From positions 1 to 12,102 of the forward strand of contig JAGYNF010000024.1 of assembly GCA_018400215.1 (NCBI GenBank): a stretch of DNA of 12,102 nt, in the 5' to 3' direction. The notes beneath the pieces were generated by a model, which saw only the letters and a program-made list of their open reading frames with translations, did not search any database and was not told where the DNA came from. Shown here in pieces: positions 1-6,219 of this stretch. Each line of letters starts with the position of its first letter. The first letter of the stretch is position 1. A program made the position numbers and the translations under genes. This DNA is from Cyanobium sp. M55B138. GTDB lineage: Bacteria; Cyanobacteriota; Cyanobacteriia; PCC-6307; Cyanobiaceae.

Positions 1-248
1 CCCAGGTGCGCCGGGCGGTAGCCCCAGTCACCACGCCAGCGGCACCAGCCCCCCAGCCGCCAACCCCAACCCCGCCACTGGCAAGCCCAACCCCGCCAAG
101 CCCGACACTGCCAGCTGCACCAGCCCCGCCAGCGCCCCAGGCCTCCCTCCTGGATGAGAAGGCCCGGCGCCTGGCCGAGTTTTTCAACGGCGAAGTGATC
201 GAGCTGGACGAACCCCTCGAAGAGCGCAACGGCATCGATGCCGCCTGA
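1..248 (+). CDS. dnaX: Probable DNA polymerase III subunit gamma/tau, C-terminal fragment (5' end outside window)
   Basis: The frame is open from the left edge (first full codon at 3) to a TGA at 246-248, so only the last ~81 residues are present. The first ~45 visible residues are a low-complexity Pro/Ala/Thr stretch with repeated PTPP and APAP units. It is followed by a charged tail containing the block KARRLAEFFNGEVIELDEP. From memory, an 'FFNGE' block after a proline-rich linker is typical of the extreme C-terminus of cyanobacterial DnaX, the clamp-loader ATPase subunit of the replicase. None of the ATPase core is visible, so the call rests on the tail alone. The gene converges on the glycosyltransferase gene with 12 bp between the stops. 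The GTG at 6 is an internal codon, not a real start. An unrelated proline-rich protein remains possible. Confidence 0.55.
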   Translation, partial: QVRRAVAPVTTPAAPAPQPPTPTPPLASPTPPSPTLPAAPAPPAPQASLLDEKARRLAEFFNGEVIELDEPLEERNGIDAA

Positions 249-260
249 GCAGGTGGGCAG

Positions 261-1604
261 TCAGGCGGCCGCGGGATCCTCGCCGAGGTGCAGGGTCTTG
301 GCCCACACCAGCCGCTTGGGCAGCAGGGCCATGCGCAGGGTGGTGTAGGGGATCACCAGGAACCAATGCCCCAGATAGACGATGCCCAGGGCCAGGTTGG
401 CGGGGTGCATGGCGGGCAGGCTCGGTCCCTCGCTGCTGCGGCGACAACCCAGCAGGATCGACAGGCCAGACAGGCCCAAGGCCAGGAACGACAGGGGCCA
501 GATCGTGGGTGGGGTGCGCGTCATCAGGGCACCCAGCAGATCGGCGACGGCCACCACGGGGAGCACGTACTGGAGCAGGAAAAAGCAGAGCAGGTCGAGG
601 CTGCGCCTGGCGCCCAGGCGGCCGGAGAGCAGGCCAGGGGCGTAGTCGAAGAAACGCTGCAGCCCCCCCTCGGCCCAGCGCTGGCGCTGGCGCCAGAGGG
701 CCCGCAGGCCCAGCACGGCCTCCTCGCCCACGGGTGGATCCCAGAGCACGGCCACCGGTTGCTGACCCAATAGCAACCGGAAGCTGAGGTCGAGGTCGTC
801 GGTGACGGTGTCCTCGTTGAACCCTCCCACCTGCTGCAGGGCGGTGCGGCGCAACAACTGGCCATTGCCCCGCAGTTCCACCACGCCACCCCGCTGCAGG
901 CGACCCTCCTGGACCACGGTGTCGAGGGCCATTTCCATCGCCTGGCCCCGGGTGAGCCAGTTGGCCTCGGCATTGGCCACGGCCTTGCGCAGTTGCACGG
1001 CTGCCCAGCCCCCCTGCTCCGCCAGGGGCAGCAGCCGCTCCAGCGTGTCGGGCTGCAGATCGGCGTCGGCGTCGAGCACCAGCATCCAGGGAGCCTCCAA
1101 CTGCTGCAGGGCCAGGTTGAGGGCCCCGGACTTGCCGCCACCGGCATCGGGCTCCCGCCGCAGCACCCGCAGGAACGGATAGGCACCCTGCAGTTCGGCC
1201 AGCAGCTGGGGGGTGCGGTCGCTGCTGCCATCGTCGATCACCCACAGCCGCAGGGCATCGCTGGGATACCGCAACTGGGCGACGCGCTCCACCAACCGGC
1301 CGATCACGGCCTGTTCATCACGGGCCGCCACCACCACATCCACCGCCGGTGGGGAGGCATCAGCGCCTGCCTCAGCCGGGGCTGGCGCAGGGGCCGTCAA
1401 CAGGGGGGGGCGGTGCCTGGTGAGGGCTGGCAGGAGCACCGTATGCATGCTGTAGCCACCCAGCAGCAATGCCAAAGCGCTGGCCGGCACCAACCGCAGC
1501 CCCGGCTCCAGCCAATGGGGGCCCAGGCCTGCCACGCCGCAGACCGCCAGAAATAGCGCTGATTTACCCCGCCGATGCTGGGTGGCACTGCCGTTCGCGG
1601 CCAT
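261..1604 (-). CDS. Membrane-bound family 2 glycosyltransferase, processive (BcsA-like) type
   Basis: This 447-aa protein has GT-A fold glycosyltransferase motifs in the expected order: IDDGSSD at ~123-129, DADAD at ~178-182 (nucleotide-sugar and metal binding), TDDLD at ~268-272 (catalytic base region, usually TED), and RQRQRW at ~305-310 (the Q-x-x-R-W signature of processive enzymes). Two hydrophobic segments precede the catalytic domain (~16-32, ~38-61) and about three follow it (~336-360, ~368-387, ~404-428). That topology suits an inner-membrane enzyme polymerising or extending a glycan with a cytoplasmic active site. The donor sugar and product cannot be read from the sequence. The ATG at 1604 is chosen because GGGGAG lies 4 nt upstream. 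An in-frame TTG at 1658 would overlap the preceding gene by 29 bp. The gene follows the folC-spoIID frame by 25 nt and is probably co-transcribed with it. Confidence 0.85.
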   Translation of the reverse strand: MAANGSATQHRRGKSALFLAVCGVAGLGPHWLEPGLRLVPASALALLLGGYSMHTVLLPALTRHRPPLLTAPAPAPAEAGADASPPAVDVVVAARDEQAVIGRLVERVAQLRYPSDALRLWVIDDGSSDRTPQLLAELQGAYPFLRVLRREPDAGGGKSGALNLALQQLEAPWMLVLDADADLQPDTLERLLPLAEQGGWAAVQLRKAVANAEANWLTRGQAMEMALDTVVQEGRLQRGGVVELRGNGQLLRRTALQQVGGFNEDTVTDDLDLSFRLLLGQQPVAVLWDPPVGEEAVLGLRALWRQRQRWAEGGLQRFFDYAPGLLSGRLGARRSLDLLCFFLLQYVLPVVAVADLLGALMTRTPPTIWPLSFLALGLSGLSILLGCRRSSEGPSLPAMHPANLALGIVYLGHWFLVIPYTTLRMALLPKRLVWAKTLHLGEDPAAA

Positions 1605-1608
1605 GGCA

Positions 1609-1614
1609 CTCCCC
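1609..1614 (-). promoter_or_regulatory. Ribosome binding site that sets the start of the GT2 gene
   Basis: On the minus strand GGGGAG lies 4 nt before the ATG at 1604-1602, inside the 25-nt gap after the upstream stop codon. It favours this ATG over the in-frame TTG at 1658, which lies inside the upstream gene. The spacing is slightly short. Confidence 0.5.
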
Positions 1615-1629
1615 GCACGTTTCGGGACT

Positions 1630-3270
1630 CTAAGGGGCGCCTCCGGGAGAACTGCCAAACGCGCTGCCCCTCAGGCCGGAAAGCGGCTGCAACTGCGTTC
1701 CCGGGTAGTAGCGCTCCAGGATGGCCGGCAGGGTCCAGCCGCGGCGGGCCAGGTCGATCGCACCGGCCTGGGAGAGGCCCGCGCCGTGGCCAAAACCACC
1801 ACCCACGAAACGCCAACGCCCGGGGCCCTGGGGTTCCACCACAAACAGGGTGCTGGGCAGCTGGACGAGGCTGCGACGAATCGCATCGAGCCGCAACACC
1901 ACCCGCCCCTCGCCGCCATCGCGGATCTCCAGGGCCAGCACCCGGCCGCTGGGTCCCCGCTCCAGCACGTTCACCTGCTGGGGATTGCCCAAGGTCGGCG
2001 CCGACGCCTGCAGCGCCTGGCGAATCTGGGCCGCATCCAGGTTGCGGGTCCAGCGGAAACGGGGATGGCCCGCGCCATAGAACTCCTGGCTGGCCAGGAG
2101 CGGCTGCACCTGGCCGGCCGCCAGGTCGTCGGCGGGCTGCAGTTGGCCGGCCAGGGCCGGGCAGGCAGCGGCCAGCTCTGCTGCCCGCCAGCTGGCGTGA
2201 TCCGGCACCGGCACGATCCAGGCGCGATCCTCCGGGCCCAGCAGCGCCGTGAGGATCTCGGCTGCCTGCTTGTTGGCCAGCATGCCCAGCACCCAGTGGC
2301 GTCGCCCCGCCGCCAGGCCATGGCGGGCCGGATCGCCATCGAGTTCGGCGCGCAGGGCCGCCGCCGCCGCTGGATTGTGGGCGCCATCGAGCAGCAGGGG
2401 CAGGCCGTGCCAATGGTGTTGCTGCAGCCGGCCGGGCCAGTGGGCCGCGGCAAAACCCTGGCGGATGGCCGCCGCGCCGATGGGCCAGCCGCGGGCCGCC
2501 AGGGCCTGCAGCATCCCCAGCGCCACCGCGGCATTGTGGGCCTGCACTGCGCCCGCCAGCCCGCAGGGGCTCCACTGGCCCTCCACCAGCAGGGTGCCAT
2601 CGCCGCGCTGGGCCAGGGGCTCCACCCAGCGCAGGCTGGCCCCGCTGGCAGCGGCCCGCTGGCGAAACACCGCCGCCACCTCGGCGGCCTGGGGGCCACT
2701 GATCGCCATGGCCCCGGCGTGCAGCACGCCGGCCTTCTCGGCGGCGATCGCGGCGAGGCTGGAGCCGAGGAACTCGCGATGGTCGAGGCCCACGGGGGCC
2801 AGGCCGATCACGCCGCGATCCGGGTGGCAGGTGGTGGCATCGAGCCGGCCCCCCAGCCCCACCTCCAGCACCACCAGCGGCACCCGGGCCGCGGCGAAGG
2901 CCAGAAAGGCGGCGGCTGTCACCAGTTCAAAGGGGGTGAGGCCGTGGCGCCGGGCGGCGGGCTGGGCGGCCAGCAACTGGCGCCGCAGCGCCTCCTGGCT
3001 GATGGCCGCTGCCCCCAGGCGAATGCGTTCGGTCCAGCTCACCAGGTGGGGAGAGGTGTAGAGCCCAGCCGGGATGCCCGCGGCCAGTAGGGCCTGGTGC
3101 ACCAGGGTGCAGGTGGACCCCTTGCCGTTGGTGCCGGCCACCTGCACGGCCGTGAACTGGCGCTCGGGGTGGCCGAGGTCGGCCAGGGCGGCCGTGAGCC
3201 GCTCGAGCCCCAGGTCGACACCGCGGCGGCTGAAGGGCTCGATCAGATCGGCAAAGGGATCCGAGGGCAT
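1630..3270 (-). CDS. folC: Fusion: folylpolyglutamate/dihydrofolate synthase (FolC) joined to SpoIID C-terminal domain
   Basis: One uninterrupted frame encodes 546 aa. Residues 1 to ~385 are FolC, the cytoplasmic ATP-dependent ligase that adds glutamate to folates. Visible FolC motifs are the P-loop GTNGKGS at 46-52, TSPHLVSWTERIR at ~72-84, LEVGLGGRLDATT at ~135-147, EKAGV at ~178-182, DGAHNP at 295-300 and LGMLANKQ at ~328-335. The usual last ~25-30 residues of FolC, including the final strand (commonly 'V(A/C)GS..'), are missing. From ~387 onward the protein matches the C-terminal part of SpoIID/LytB-type proteins: FRWTRNLDAAQIRQAL at ~405-420, SGRVLALEI at ~441-449, GFGHGAGLSQAGA at ~492-504 and ILERYYPGTQL at ~517-527. 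The N-terminal half or more of SpoIID and its export signal are absent. The ATG at 3270 lies 11 nt after the argD stop with no clear Shine-Dalgarno, suggesting translational coupling. The domain calls are strong, but the functional status of either half is uncertain. Confidence 0.85.
   Translation of the reverse strand: MPSDPFADLIEPFSRRGVDLGLERLTAALADLGHPERQFTAVQVAGTNGKGSTCTLVHQALLAAGIPAGLYTSPHLVSWTERIRLGAAAISQEALRRQLLAAQPAARRHGLTPFELVTAAAFLAFAAARVPLVVLEVGLGGRLDATTCHPDRGVIGLAPVGLDHREFLGSSLAAIAAEKAGVLHAGAMAISGPQAAEVAAVFRQRAAASGASLRWVEPLAQRGDGTLLVEGQWSPCGLAGAVQAHNAAVALGMLQALAARGWPIGAAAIRQGFAAAHWPGRLQQHHWHGLPLLLDGAHNPAAAAALRAELDGDPARHGLAAGRRHWVLGMLANKQAAEILTALLGPEDRAWIVPVPDHASWRAAELAAACPALAGQLQPADDLAAGQVQPLLASQEFYGAGHPRFRWTRNLDAAQIRQALQASAPTLGNPQQVNVLERGPSGRVLALEIRDGGEGRVVLRLDAIRRSLVQLPSTLFVVEPQGPGRWRFVGGGFGHGAGLSQAGAIDLARRGWTLPAILERYYPGTQLQPLSGLRGSAFGSSPGGAP
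1633..2112 (-). other. SpoIID/LytB C-terminal domain segment inside the folC fusion
   Basis: This marks residues ~387-546 of the fusion. SpoIID proteins are normally membrane-anchored or exported and act on peptidoglycan (lytic transglycosylase or amidase-enhancer roles). The conserved GHGxGxSQxGA block and the final ILxxYYPGT motif are intact. No frameshift or stop interrupts the segment, so there is no open sign of decay. A GTG at 2109 could in principle start a separate product, but it has no signal peptide and would lack the N-terminal SpoIID region. The junction estimate is good to about ten codons, because it is judged by where FolC-like sequence stops and SpoIID-like sequence begins. 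Confidence 0.75.
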
Positions 3271-3281
3271 GGGGTGGGGGC

Positions 3282-4469
3282 TCAGACCAGGCTGAGCAGG
3301 GCCCGCTCCAGCAGCTGCACAGCCCGGCGCAGCTGGCGGGCGCTGATCGTGAGGGGCGGCACGAAGCGCACCACCTGGGCCCCGGCCGGCACCACCAGCA
3401 GGCCCTCGGCGAGGGCGGCCCGGGCCACAGCCGGGGCCTGGGGTGCCTCGGGCCGCAGCACCAGGCCCTGCAGCAACCCCCAGCCGCGACTCCCCTCCAG
3501 CAGGGTGGGGTGGCGGGCCACCAGGGCACTGAGGGCCTGTTGCAGCTGTTCGCCCATCTCCTGCACGTGCTCGACCAGGTGGCGCCGTTCGATTTCGGCC
3601 AGCACGGTGAGGCCGGCGCGGCAGGCGAAGGGGTTGCCGCCGAAGGTGCTGGCGTGGTCGCCCGGGCGGAAGTGGTCGAAGCGTTGCTTCACGGCCAGGG
3701 CGCCGATGGGAATGCCGCCGCCCAGCCCCTTGGCCAGGGTGAAGGCATCGGGCTCCACCCCAAGGCGCTCATAGCCCCAGAGCATGCCGCTGCGGGCCAC
3801 GCCGATCTGCACTTCATCGAAGATCAGCAGGATGCCGTGCTGGTCGCAGAGCTGCCGCACCCGCTCAAAAAAGGCGCGATTGCCGGGGTGCACGCCACCC
3901 TCGCCCTGGAGAGGTTCCAGCAGCACCGCCGCCACCCGGGGGCCCTGGGCCTCGCAGTCGGCCAGCAGCGATTCAAAGGCGGCGGTGTTGTTGTAGGGGA
4001 AGTGCCGGAACCCCTGCACCATCGGCTCAAAGCCCTGGTGGTATTTGGGCTGGCCCGTGGCCGTGACCGCCGCCAGGGTGCGGCCGTGGAAGCTGGCCTG
4101 GGCCGTGAGGATCAGGGGCCCATCCACGGCGCTGATGCCCCGCACCAGGTTGCCGTGTTTGCGGGCCAACTTGATGGCGGCCTCGTTGGCCTCCGCGCCG
4201 GAGTTGCAGAAGAACACCCGATCGAAGCAGCTGCTGGCGGTGATCGCGGCGGCGAGTTGCTGCTGTTCGGGGATGCGATACAGGTTGGAAACGTGTTGGA
4301 GGCGCCCCAACTGGCGCTGGAGGGCCCGGCGCAGCTGCCGGTCGCTGTGGCCGAGCGTGCAGACGGCGATGCCGGCGACGCAGTCGAGATAGCGACGGCC
4401 GTCGCTGTCCCACAGCCAGCAACCCTTCCCCCGCACCAGCGTGATGGGGAAGCGGGCGTAGGTGTCCAT
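3282..4469 (-). CDS. argD: Acetylornithine aminotransferase
   Basis: This is a 395-aa fold-type I, class III PLP-dependent aminotransferase of normal ArgD length. It transfers the amino group of glutamate to N-acetylglutamate semialdehyde in arginine synthesis. Many ArgD enzymes can also act as the lysine-pathway DapC. Visible elements are NSGAEANEAAIKLARK at ~89-104 (phosphate-binding region), FHGRT at 127-131, IFDEVQ at 216-221 (Asp218 contacts the pyridine nitrogen), FTLAKGLGGGIPIGA with Lys247 as the Schiff-base lysine, and STFGGNP at 274-280. The sequence reads DEVQIGVARSG, with Ala where Gly is common, which is probably neutral. The ATG at 4469 begins MDTYARFP. An in-frame GTG lies directly before it, and further upstream the frame runs into the tRNA. 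No clear Shine-Dalgarno is seen in the 32-nt leader after the tRNA 3' end. The gene is followed by folC at 11 nt. Confidence 0.95.
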   Translation of the reverse strand: MDTYARFPITLVRGKGCWLWDSDGRRYLDCVAGIAVCTLGHSDRQLRRALQRQLGRLQHVSNLYRIPEQQQLAAAITASSCFDRVFFCNSGAEANEAAIKLARKHGNLVRGISAVDGPLILTAQASFHGRTLAAVTATGQPKYHQGFEPMVQGFRHFPYNNTAAFESLLADCEAQGPRVAAVLLEPLQGEGGVHPGNRAFFERVRQLCDQHGILLIFDEVQIGVARSGMLWGYERLGVEPDAFTLAKGLGGGIPIGALAVKQRFDHFRPGDHASTFGGNPFACRAGLTVLAEIERRHLVEHVQEMGEQLQQALSALVARHPTLLEGSRGWGLLQGLVLRPEAPQAPAVARAALAEGLLVVPAGAQVVRFVPPLTISARQLRRAVQLLERALLSLV

Positions 4470-4501
4470 CACCGGGTTGTCCGGATCTGGGGCTGGGGGG
4501 A

Positions 4502-4583
4502 TGGGAGCGGTGGGACTCGAACCCACAAGCCCGAAGGCGCTCGATTTTGAGTCGAGTCCGTCTACCAATTCCGGCACGCTCCC
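4502..4583 (-). tRNA. tRNA-Leu, anticodon CAA
   Basis: This 82-nt class II tRNA reads on the minus strand. The acceptor stem is GGGAGCG paired with CGCTCCC, with discriminator A. The D-arm region contains GGAATTGGTAGAC. The anticodon stem CTCGA/TCGAG encloses the loop CTCAAAA, giving anticodon CAA (reads UUG). A long variable arm with a CTTCGG-type loop follows, then GGTTCGAGTCC in the T-arm. The CCA is not encoded. The 5' end is only 12 nt after the murA stop codon and the 3' end 32 nt before the argD start, all on the same strand. The tRNA is therefore probably excised from a longer transcript as well as, or instead of, having its own promoter. Confidence 0.96.
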
Positions 4584-4595
4584 GATAACCCGAGC

Positions 4596-5984
4596 CTACG
4601 CGGCGATGGCCTGGTTGGCGCCCAGCTGCTGGGCGGGATCAACCCGTTCGATGCAGGCCCCCACGGATTGGAGCTTGTGCTCCAGGCCGGCGTAGCCGCG
4701 GTCGAGGTATTCCAGGCCATAGACCTGGCTGACCCCCTCGGCGGCCAGACCGGCCAACACCATCGCTGCCGAGGCCCGCAGGTCGCTGCCCTGCACCGGA
4801 GCTGCGCTGAGGCGGGCCACCCCATCCAGGAAGGCCGTGTTGCCCTGGGTGCGGATCGAGGCGCCCATGCGCTGCAGCTCGGCCACATGCTGCAGCCGGT
4901 TTTCGAAGATGTTCTCGCACACCATGCTGGTGCCATCTGCCGTGGCCAGCAGGCTCATGAAGGGCGCCTGCAGATCGGTGGGGAAACCGGGGAACGGCTG
5001 GGTGCGCAGGTCCACCGCGCGGATGTGGCTGGCTTCGATCGTGAGGCCGAGGCCGTCACGCTCGATGCGGCAACCCGCCTCCTCCAGCTTGGCGAGCACG
5101 GCGCTGAGGTGGTCGGGAATCACCGGGGTGACCCGCAGGGCGGAGCGGGTGATGGCCGCCGCCAGCAGGAGGGTGCCGGCCTCGATGCGGTCTGGGATCA
5201 CGCCGTAATCGGCGCCGTGCAGGCGCTCCACCCCCGCAATGGTGATGGTGGGGGTGCCGGCGCCGCGGATGCGGGCACCCATGGCGAGCAGCAGGCCCGC
5301 CAGATCCACCACTTCCGGTTCCTGGGCGGCGTTTTCGATCACCGTTTCGCCGTCGGCGAGGGCGGCGGCCATCATCAATGTTTCGGTGGCGCCCACGCTG
5401 GGGCAGTCGAGGTGGATGCGGGCACCGCTGAGGCGATGGCTGCGGCCGGGGACCACCGCGGTCACCACCCCATGCTCAATCGTGACCTGGGCGCCCATGG
5501 CCTTCAGGCCCTTGACGTGCTCCACCACTGGCCGGGTGCCGATCTGGCAGCCACCGGGCAGGGGAACCTTGGCCATGCCCATGCGGGCCAGCAGGGGGCC
5601 AATGCAGAAGAAGCTGGCCCGCAGGCTGTTGACCAGCTCGTAGGGAGCAGTGGAGGTATGGATCTCCGCCCCATCCAGTTCCAGGGCATCGGCGGAGCGC
5701 TGCACCTTGCCGCCAAGGCTGGTGAGCATCTCAGCCATGCCGGCGATGTCGGTGAGCGGCGGCACGTTGCGCAGGCGGATGGTGTCGCGGGTGAGCAGGC
5801 AGGCGGCCATCAGCACCAGGGCTGAATTCTTGGCACCGCTCACGGTGAGTTCGCCACTGAGGCGACGGCCCCCCGTCAGGCGCAGGTAGGACCGCTGCGA
5901 CTCATGGTCCTGAGCGACGACTGCGATGTCCTCGCTGGGGTGGGCGGTGGAAAAGGGGGTGGAATGAACAGCGGCGAGCGTCAC
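4596..5984 (-). CDS. murA: UDP-N-acetylglucosamine 1-carboxyvinyltransferase
   Basis: This 462-aa protein catalyses the first committed cytoplasmic step of peptidoglycan synthesis, moving enolpyruvate from PEP to UDP-GlcNAc. The key residues are present: Lys52-Asn53 in VSGAKNSAL (E. coli Lys22-Asn23), the active-site Cys146 in [12 protein letters not shown] (E. coli Cys115, the fosfomycin target), PDRIEAGT at ~265-272, and Asp337 in [11 protein letters not shown] (E. coli Asp305). Cys rather than Asp at the active site predicts a fosfomycin-sensitive enzyme. The GTG at 5984 is preferred because GAGGAGGAA lies upstream and the frame further up runs into the divergent tRNA. This start gives an N-terminal extension of roughly 32 residues before the conserved core at YLRLTGG, so a slightly later start cannot be excluded. 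The stop is a TAG at 4596-4598. Confidence 0.96.
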   Translation of the reverse strand: MTLAAVHSTPFSTAHPSEDIAVVAQDHESQRSYLRLTGGRRLSGELTVSGAKNSALVLMAACLLTRDTIRLRNVPPLTDIAGMAEMLTSLGGKVQRSADALELDGAEIHTSTAPYELVNSLRASFFCIGPLLARMGMAKVPLPGGCQIGTRPVVEHVKGLKAMGAQVTIEHGVVTAVVPGRSHRLSGARIHLDCPSVGATETLMMAAALADGETVIENAAQEPEVVDLAGLLLAMGARIRGAGTPTITIAGVERLHGADYGVIPDRIEAGTLLLAAAITRSALRVTPVIPDHLSAVLAKLEEAGCRIERDGLGLTIEASHIRAVDLRTQPFPGFPTDLQAPFMSLLATADGTSMVCENIFENRLQHVAELQRMGASIRTQGNTAFLDGVARLSAAPVQGSDLRASAAMVLAGLAAEGVSQVYGLEYLDRGYAGLEHKLQSVGACIERVDPAQQLGANQAIAA

Positions 5985-5996
5985 GATGGGGCTGTT

Positions 5997-6002
5997 CCTC
6001 CT
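5997..6002 (-). promoter_or_regulatory. Strong Shine-Dalgarno of murA supporting the GTG start
   Basis: On the minus strand a perfect AGGAGG (within GAGGAGGAA) lies 12 nt before the GTG at 5984. The spacing is somewhat long, but this is the best Shine-Dalgarno I noticed in the window. It explains translation from a non-ATG start. Confidence 0.6.
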
Positions 6003-6013
6003 CTTGTCTGCGA

Positions 6014-6042
6014 ATTTTGCCAAGAAAAACTGAGACCGTCTA
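6014..6042 (-). promoter_or_regulatory. Candidate sigma70-type promoter of murA
   Basis: On the minus strand TAGACG (6042-6037, 4 of 6 to TTGACA) and CAAAAT (6019-6014, 4 of 6 to TATAAT) are separated by 17 bp. Transcription would begin near 6007, leaving a leader of about 23 nt that still contains the AGGAGG. The -35 hexamer overlaps a perfect palindrome. This is inference from motif matching only. Confidence 0.35.
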
Positions 6043-6047
6043 GACGG
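6036..6047. repeat. Perfect 12-bp palindrome CCGTCTAGACGG in the murA/tRNA-Leu divergent spacer
   Basis: CCGTCT is followed directly by its reverse complement AGACGG, centred 57-58 bp upstream of the murA GTG. It overlaps the candidate murA -35 element, a typical place for a repressor operator. On the minus strand it could also form a small RNA hairpin (stem extended by a G-U pair) followed within a few bases by a run of five T. I do not recognise a known binding motif. Confidence 0.4.
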
Positions 6048-6067
6048 CCGCCGCCCGAACTGGCCGA

Positions 6068-6096
6068 TTGGGGCGGCGAACCCCATGTCGTAATGT
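6068..6096 (+). promoter_or_regulatory. Weak candidate promoter for tRNA-Leu(CAG) and downstream genes
   Basis: TTGGGG (6068-6073) and TAATGT (6091-6096) have 17-bp spacing and would start transcription near 6103, about 20 nt before the mature tRNA 5' end. Both hexamers are poor matches. The placement is the main argument. Confidence 0.25.
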
Positions 6097-6123
6097 CTGG
6101 AAGTCGCCACGGGTGACAGCCAC

Positions 6124-6207
6124 GCGGATGTGGCGGAATTGGTAGACGCGCTAGTTTCAGGTACTAGTGGCAGCAATGTCGTGGGAGTTCAAGTCTCCCC
6201 ATCCGCA
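6124..6207 (+). tRNA. tRNA-Leu, anticodon CAG
   Basis: This 84-nt class II tRNA has acceptor stem GCGGATG paired with CATCCGC and discriminator A. The D-arm region is GGCGGAATTGGTAGACGCG. The anticodon stem CTAGT/ACTAG encloses the loop TTCAGGT, giving anticodon CAG (reads CUG, a very common leucine codon in this GC-rich window). A long variable arm precedes the T-arm, which contains GTTCAAGTC. The CCA is not encoded. It diverges from murA and is followed after 12 nt by the start of the 82-aa gene. Confidence 0.96.
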
Positions 6208-6219
6208 TTTAACAATCCC

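Noticed and set aside
184..1245. A 353-codon minus-strand frame overlapping the GT2 gene in another phase
   Set aside because: It is a repetitive Arg/Gly/Ala/Pro product typical of an out-of-phase GC-rich reading. The GT2 frame has intact catalytic motifs.
1582..3090. A 502-codon open frame on the plus strand, antisense to the folC-spoIID fusion
   Set aside because: Its composition is rich in Gly, Gln, Arg and His and has no recognisable motif, while the minus strand carries clear FolC and SpoIID motifs. It is a shadow frame.
4470..4577. Extension of argD upstream to an ATG at 4577
   Set aside because: The extra 36 residues would be translated through the whole tRNA-Leu(CAA) anticodon region. 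ArgD homology starts at MDTYARFP.
6130..6219. Extension of the 82-aa gene upstream to an ATG at 6130
   Set aside because: The added codons lie inside tRNA-Leu(CAG). The ATG at 6220 is well placed just after the tRNA.
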